Assembly (NCBI RefSeq): GCF_009831655.1 | Contig: NZ_WRPA01000005.1 | Location: forward strand, 124,001 to 188,000 | Origin: Shewanella insulae | Lineage (GTDB): Bacteria > Pseudomonadota > Gammaproteobacteria > Enterobacterales > Shewanellaceae | Reading direction: 5' to 3' | Length of the DNA stretch: 64,000 nucleotides | Shown: positions 60,122 to 64,000 of the stretch, piece after piece | Position numbering within the stretch: position 1 is the stretch's first letter | Layout: every line of letters starts with the position of its first letter | Program-made: the position numbers and the translations under genes | The notes under the pieces: generated by a model | The model's database searches: none | What the model was told of the DNA's origin: nothing | Seen by the model: only the letters and a program-made list of their open reading frames with translations

Positions 60122-60412
60122 TTGGTGTTGACAAGTTGTAATAACAAATCTTCCTATAATTGTGCCGTGATTTCTTTTAAGGCTTTGCTGCCGATTTTTG
60201 CTCTGTTTCTAAACATCCTGTACCCAAAGTGTTTACTTTTGAGATGATGGGAAACCGAAGGCGGCAGAGTGATATTTCGTCTATCCATTGGATATTGGGC
60301 GAAAGACTATTTTGGCGAGGTGAATGGCAATAACTTCGGGAGAAGATTCGATTAAGTCGGAGCCATTACGTTAGTCATCACCAATGTCTATACGCCTTTT
60401 GTCATGCGGGCT
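60122..60412. other. Gene-free stretch between two terminators
   Basis: TTGACA (60129) and TATAAT (60155) occur but with a 20-base or longer spacer, so promoter activity is doubtful. A 28-codon frame from GTG 60270 to TAA reads like coding sequence (IGYWAKDYFGEVNGNN) but matches nothing I know and has no ribosome binding site. Confidence 0.3.
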
Positions 60413-60443
60413 AAAAAAAAGCCACCTGCGATAAGTAGGTGGC
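60413..60443 (-). terminator. Rho-independent terminator of the large secreted protein gene
   Basis: On the minus strand GCCACCT/AGGTGGC has a nine-base loop and eight T. Confidence 0.9.
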
Positions 60444-60467
60444 TTTGTCGTTATTCAGAATAAACCT

Positions 60468-62177
60468 TTATTCAGGTTGAGGTTCAGGTTGTATTGGGCA
60501 TAATGGACAGGTTGCCGTTACCTCATCTGTCAATTCTTCAATTTCATCTACATCAAATATTGAGTAGGCTGAAACAGTGACTGTATTTTGAGAATTCAGT
60601 CTATTGCCAGTAGGTAGCGTGCTAGGTCTGTAAGTGTCAGATATTATTGCACAAACTGGATCGCCATTGACTAGGCCAGGTGCTTCTAAACATAGACCAT
60701 TGTCACAACTACCGACTGCACAGTCTGTATCGAGTTCACAGGCTTGTGCTATGTCTAATGTATAAGATGCTAATAGATCAACGGTCGCATCAGTAATGGT
60801 TGCGTCTAGTGGGACATCACCTAAGTTACAAGAGACGATATCGTAGTCGACACTCAATATTACCTCGCCACCATCTTCGACCAGCTCTGATGTACAGACT
60901 TTGGTTAAATCAATCGCTGGGTTGAGATCCAAGGAGCTACATTCGATAGTATATTCGTCTGTGGCTGTGGAGCTACCAAAGTCGACTGTTGCCTCGATGG
61001 TGTTCATTGGTGGGTTGTCATCGGTAAAGAAAGTGCCTGAATAGGTGAACGATTCTCCACCTGGGAGTCCTTGTCCGCCGTTGAAGTAGCCAACGGTTTG
61101 GTCAATGACAACATCATCGGTTAGATCCATAGGTGTTCCCGCATCATCTACAAGCATGAGTGGGAAGTCAGCATCATAAGCACCGGAACCATCATTGGTA
61201 ACAGTTGCTTCGAACGACGCTACATAAGTTTTCGCTGTGTTGTCGCTGGATAGGGCTAGTCTTTCTACCTTACAGGTCTTAGTGACCATAATGCTACACA
61301 GTGGGAATTCACCGCCGATGAAATCTTTCAGCTGGGCGGTTTCCGAACGTGAGGAACGCGTTTCAATTAAGAAGCTGCTAAAACATGGGATATTATCTCC
61401 CAAGATCTCACTAACGTTTACTCGGCCCTCGAAGAATGACTCATGGGGATAAGTGGCAGTTGAGCCATCTTTGGCCATATAGTCCCATATCGTCATTTGT
61501 GAGTCGTCTTCGTTGGTGATCGCACAGGCTTCTGCAGCGACATCGGCCGCATCACATTTAGCACTATGCATGTCATCGTTCTCAGAGTTGTAGAGCAGTT
61601 TCAGGTTGTCTGACACATCACCGCCGCCTTCCAGCCATTCCATGACTTGGACGAAGGGTTCTGCATTACTGCCTTGTGGATACTCCATCACAATAAATAG
61701 GTCACCATCTGTATGTTCACCGGTAAATCGATTGCTACCGTTGGGGCCAACATCGGCCTGGAAGAACCAGAATCCGAAGATCGCATCACCACTGTTGGCA
61801 TAACGGTCGGCGCCGAAGTAGAAGACCAGATCATCGTTACTGTCGCGATAGGCTGCAGCAATACCGTTTCTGATATCATCTTTATCGGGAACGGCACCGT
61901 CTTTGTACCACCACTCAGTGACGTCGTTGATATCTTTCGAGCCCCCTTTCCAGAAAATTGTTTTGGGTGGAAGATCCGGTATAACGCCTGCCATGCCCGT
62001 TTCTCTATCGACTGAAATCGCTATTGCTCCAGCGCCGTCGATGAGGACTTGCTCCCAGTCATTCATACCATTATTTTTAACGTTACCGTCGAGTTCGAGT
62101 TGATCGTCGGCGGCAAATGCGCTTGCAGCGGTAAAGCAGGCTGCACAACACATGATTGCAAGTTTATTGAATCTCAT
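60468..62177 (-). CDS. Large secreted protein of unknown function
   Basis: The 569-residue protein has a signal peptide cleaved near residue 22 (ASAFA|ADD). Residues 30-300 form an unnamed domain with a DLVFYFGADRYANSGDAIFGFWFFQ core, which I recall from other secreted bacterial proteins without a function. Residues 300-500 look like repeated beta-sandwich (DUF11-like) domains. A cysteine-rich segment (CELDTDCAVGSCDNGLC) lies near 485-505. The C-terminus CPLCPIQPEPQPE is Pro/Glu-rich with no anchor. GGAGA precedes the ATG. An adhesin or matrix role is inference. Confidence 0.7.
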   Translation of the reverse strand: MRFNKLAIMCCAACFTAASAFAADDQLELDGNVKNNGMNDWEQVLIDGAGAIAISVDRETGMAGVIPDLPPKTIFWKGGSKDINDVTEWWYKDGAVPDKDDIRNGIAAAYRDSNDDLVFYFGADRYANSGDAIFGFWFFQADVGPNGSNRFTGEHTDGDLFIVMEYPQGSNAEPFVQVMEWLEGGGDVSDNLKLLYNSENDDMHSAKCDAADVAAEACAITNEDDSQMTIWDYMAKDGSTATYPHESFFEGRVNVSEILGDNIPCFSSFLIETRSSRSETAQLKDFIGGEFPLCSIMVTKTCKVERLALSSDNTAKTYVASFEATVTNDGSGAYDADFPLMLVDDAGTPMDLTDDVVIDQTVGYFNGGQGLPGGESFTYSGTFFTDDNPPMNTIEATVDFGSSTATDEYTIECSSLDLNPAIDLTKVCTSELVEDGGEVILSVDYDIVSCNLGDVPLDATITDATVDLLASYTLDIAQACELDTDCAVGSCDNGLCLEAPGLVNGDPVCAIISDTYRPSTLPTGNRLNSQNTVTVSAYSIFDVDEIEELTDEVTATCPLCPIQPEPQPE

Positions 62178-62640
62178 TGTCGTATCTCCTACAAATTTGA
62201 TGACTTCTGTTCCTTGTTGCTATGGCTTCACTTTTGCCATCAAAACCAGGATCGTTTTTTCAAAAGTGTTTACTTCGGCTTACTTGTTCGGCGTATGCCG
62301 CTTTTTAGTAACTGCAGAGGATGTGAAAAAAGCCGTCCATATGCAGTATCCAAATCAATGGTCTAATAACAGCAAGCATTAGGCCAAAAGTATAAGTAAC
62401 TGATATAAATGGTTTTGTGTGGTCTTTGACTTAGAGGGGAAAGGTGGTGTGTTACACATGTGGAACAGTCTGCAATGTTCAAATATGAGTTGGACAAGAT
62501 CCCTGTGATTGGCGAAATGCGTTCTGACGTCGCAAGCATTCGCTACAGAAGAGAAAGAGGTGTTGAGTGAGGAAGGTTAAAACGCCGCAGAGTCGATAAG
62601 GTTGCTATAAATTGTAAAAAGTACTTTGCGGCGGTTTAGA
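62178..62640. other. Intergenic region with a possible operator and a long-loop terminator
   Basis: Contains a palindrome TGTGT-T-ACACA (62448-62458) with CACATGTG beside it. GCCGCA/TGCGGC (62583-62632 area) is the minus-strand stem past the DsbA-like gene, with a loop of about 38 bases and a short T-run. The leader of the secreted-protein gene has ATGGC/GCCAT and CGGC/GCCG hairpins near 62225-62305. Confidence 0.4.
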
Positions 62641-63429
62641 TTAGTTAGTTTTAGTTGGTGCCTCTAAGGCGTCGATGGCTGCCTTAAAAACATCATAGCT
62701 TTGTGCGCCGATAAGGAGTTTGGGTTTGAGCAGTTGATTGTTTTCCAGTTTACCTATCAAAAAACTTGGGGTGCCACGAACCCCTACCGATGCGCCATAG
62801 TTTATGTCCTGCTTTATTTTACTCATGATGGCTTGGTCTTCTAGGCAGGCGGTAAATTTGGTCATGTCCAGAGAGAGCTGAGTGGCCGTGTCTCGATAGA
62901 GTTTGTTGCCTAGTTGGCGCATGTTTTTAAACAGGGCGTCGCGCATGGGCCAATAGGCATCTTGTTTCTGGCCACAGTTGGCGGCTATTGCGGCGCCTTT
63001 AGCCTTGGGATGAAAGCCTAGGGGAAAGTCCCTGGCGATATATTTCACCTTGCCTGTGTCTATATAGTCGCTCTTGAGCTTGGTAAAGGTATTGTCCATA
63101 TATCGCTTACAGTAGGGGCATTGAAAGTCTGAAAATTCGATGATGGCTACGTTAGCAGAGGCTAGACCTAAGGAGGGGAGTTTACCACCTTCGTCCGGAT
63201 TCTCTTGCGTTGGAAGATTGCGATATCGCAGCTTTTGGCCCTTCATCACTATGGTGTGCATCTCTTTGACCTGGCTGCTCATGATGGCCATCTGTTGTTT
63301 TAATTGACCGACCTCCTGTTTCAGGTAGGCAAGCTCTTGCTGCTGTTTGTCGTCACTTGTCTGCTGGCAGGCGGTAGTGAATAAGAGTAAAGATAGGCTG
63401 GCTACTACTGTCGAGTGAGTTGATGGCAT
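62641..63429 (-). CDS. DsbA-family thiol:disulfide lipoprotein
   Basis: This predicted periplasm-facing lipoprotein is 262 residues from the ATG at 63429, with AGAGGA upstream; the longer start at 63453 is unlikely. The lipobox LFTTAC at about residues 16-21 implies membrane anchoring. A coiled coil (about 30-62) is followed by a thioredoxin fold with active site FQCPYCKRY (about residue 105). Late GVRGTPSFLIG gives the cis-Pro. It probably handles disulfides in exported proteins. A cysteine-containing secreted protein lies next to it, but a direct link is inference. The regulator gene ends 33 bases upstream. Confidence 0.88.
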   Translation of the reverse strand: MPSTHSTVVASLSLLLFTTACQQTSDDKQQQELAYLKQEVGQLKQQMAIMSSQVKEMHTIVMKGQKLRYRNLPTQENPDEGGKLPSLGLASANVAIIEFSDFQCPYCKRYMDNTFTKLKSDYIDTGKVKYIARDFPLGFHPKAKGAAIAANCGQKQDAYWPMRDALFKNMRQLGNKLYRDTATQLSLDMTKFTACLEDQAIMSKIKQDINYGASVGVRGTPSFLIGKLENNQLLKPKLLIGAQSYDVFKAAIDALEAPTKTN

Positions 63430-63462
63430 AAGTAGGTCCTCTTCTGTCGCCATTGATCTTAG

Positions 63463-64000
63463 CTATAGCTTTATCTTGCACTTCTTGATGAGGCGATAGA
63501 AAGTCGTTCGGGAGATGTTAAGATCACGGGCCGCCGCCGAGATGTTGTGGTTATTGCGCTTGATGGCGGCCAATAGCAGTTCGGTATCAATTTCGGTTCT
63601 GTGTTGCGCGAGATCGACCACGTCCGAATCATCATTTGCCGAACATGCGAATTTAATGCCGAGGTCGGTTTCTGTGATGATATCGCTTTCGGCCATGATG
63701 ATGGCGCGTTGAATGCGGTTTTTAAGCTCCCTTACATTGCCTGGCCACTGGTAGTTGCTCATGGCGACAAGGGCATCTTGGTGAAACTGAAATTGACGAT
63801 TGGGTGGAGCGAGTTTGCTTAAGTAATCTTGAGCCAAGAGAGGTATGTCCTGTCTATGTTCTCTCAGGCTGGGGAGCTCAATTTGGATGATATTGATCCT
63901 GTAAAACAGATCCTCTCTGAACTTGCCCTCTTCGACGGCGTTCTCTAGGTTGACATGGGTGGCAAATATGATACGGCAATCTACCTCTGTCGATTTCTGA
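63463..64000 (-). CDS. Sigma-54-dependent Fis-family regulator, C-terminal part only
   Basis: The gene continues beyond the window's right edge; 178 residues are visible. It begins inside the AAA+ domain with DCRIIFATHVNLENAVEEG (sensor I), KFREDLFYRINIIQIELPSLREHRQDIPLL and later NYQWPGNVRELKNRIQRA. A linker leads to a Fis-type helix-turn-helix: NISAAARDLNISRTTFYRLIKK. The N-terminal sensor domain is not visible, so its signal is unknown. It resembles VpsR-type and NtrC-type proteins; which, I cannot say. It may share a transcript with the lipoprotein downstream. Confidence 0.93.
   Translation of the reverse strand, partial: QKSTEVDCRIIFATHVNLENAVEEGKFREDLFYRINIIQIELPSLREHRQDIPLLAQDYLSKLAPPNRQFQFHQDALVAMSNYQWPGNVRELKNRIQRAIIMAESDIITETDLGIKFACSANDDSDVVDLAQHRTEIDTELLLAAIKRNNHNISAAARDLNISRTTFYRLIKKCKIKL

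Noticed and set aside
60129..60160. Promoter with TTGACA and TATAAT beyond the protease terminator
   Set aside because: The spacer is 20 bases or more and no gene follows on that strand.
60270..60356. 28-codon coding-like frame in the gap after the protease
   Set aside because: No ribosome binding site, no homology I recognise and no upstream continuation; left as an observation in the intergenic entry.

Overview
The window looks like a chromosomal segment of a marine gammaproteobacterium, most probably Shewanella. The basis is gene-family resemblance and gene order: rne, rluC, maf, yceD-rpmF-plsX-fabHDG-acpP-fabF, a eukaryotic-type AdoMet decarboxylase inside a speA/speB cluster, csiV-mfd-lolCDE, and comEC-msbA-lpxK. 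No database search was possible. I see no rRNA, tRNA, insertion sequence, prophage or CRISPR array, so most of the window is core genome.

Layout. 1-2.3 kb: end of a fused MsrB/MsrA and a SulP transporter. 2.4-9.4 kb: rne with a long leader, divergent from rluC and a HAD phosphatase, then a GAF/PAS/GGDEF protein. 9.7-16.9 kb: maf, then the ribosome/phospholipid/fatty-acid synthesis cluster. 17-24.9 kb: a small membrane protein, a hotdog thioesterase, an FGGY kinase, a beta-hydroxyacid dehydrogenase, cdd, sbcB, an unrecognised protein and rlmA. 25-29.1 kb: a cold-shock gene with a long leader, an ABC-2 exporter pair, yceH and a CvfB-like S1 protein. 29.5-34.2 kb: polyamine genes speA, speD and speB, then pdxH. 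34.3-39.8 kb: an anchored coiled-coil protein, cysB, sdaA, nagZ and ycfP. 39.8-40.7 kb: a candidate small RNA, acylphosphatase, and the vestige of a second acylphosphatase. 40.6-51.2 kb: csiV, mfd, a PilZ-like protein, lolCDE, a membrane diguanylate cyclase and a DUF2062 protein. 51.3-57.5 kb: comEC, msbA, lpxK, a Trm112-like protein and a kinase-fold protein. 57.5-64 kb: an accessory-looking secretion region with a cyclic-di-GMP-I riboswitch, a secreted metzincin protease, a large secreted cysteine-containing protein, a DsbA-like lipoprotein and the C-terminal part of a sigma-54 activator.

The genes form several functional blocks. Acetyl/malonyl units are built into acyl chains by FabD/H/G/F on AcpP, with PlsX passing them to phospholipid synthesis. 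MsbA/LpxK complete and flip lipid A, and LolCDE exports lipoproteins. SpeA and SpeB convert arginine to putrescine, and SpeD supplies the aminopropyl donor precursor. Cyclic-di-GMP recurs through the window: two GGDEF proteins without a recognisable inhibitory site, a PilZ-like protein, and a GEMM riboswitch directly upstream of an exported protease.

The strongest non-coding signal is the riboswitch at about 57870-57955, with a plausible pairing scheme reaching the protease Shine-Dalgarno. Other signals are a candidate small RNA at about 40012-40095, a near-leaderless promoter for yceD, paired hairpins in the acpP and sdaA leaders, and a short ORF with hairpins upstream of speA.
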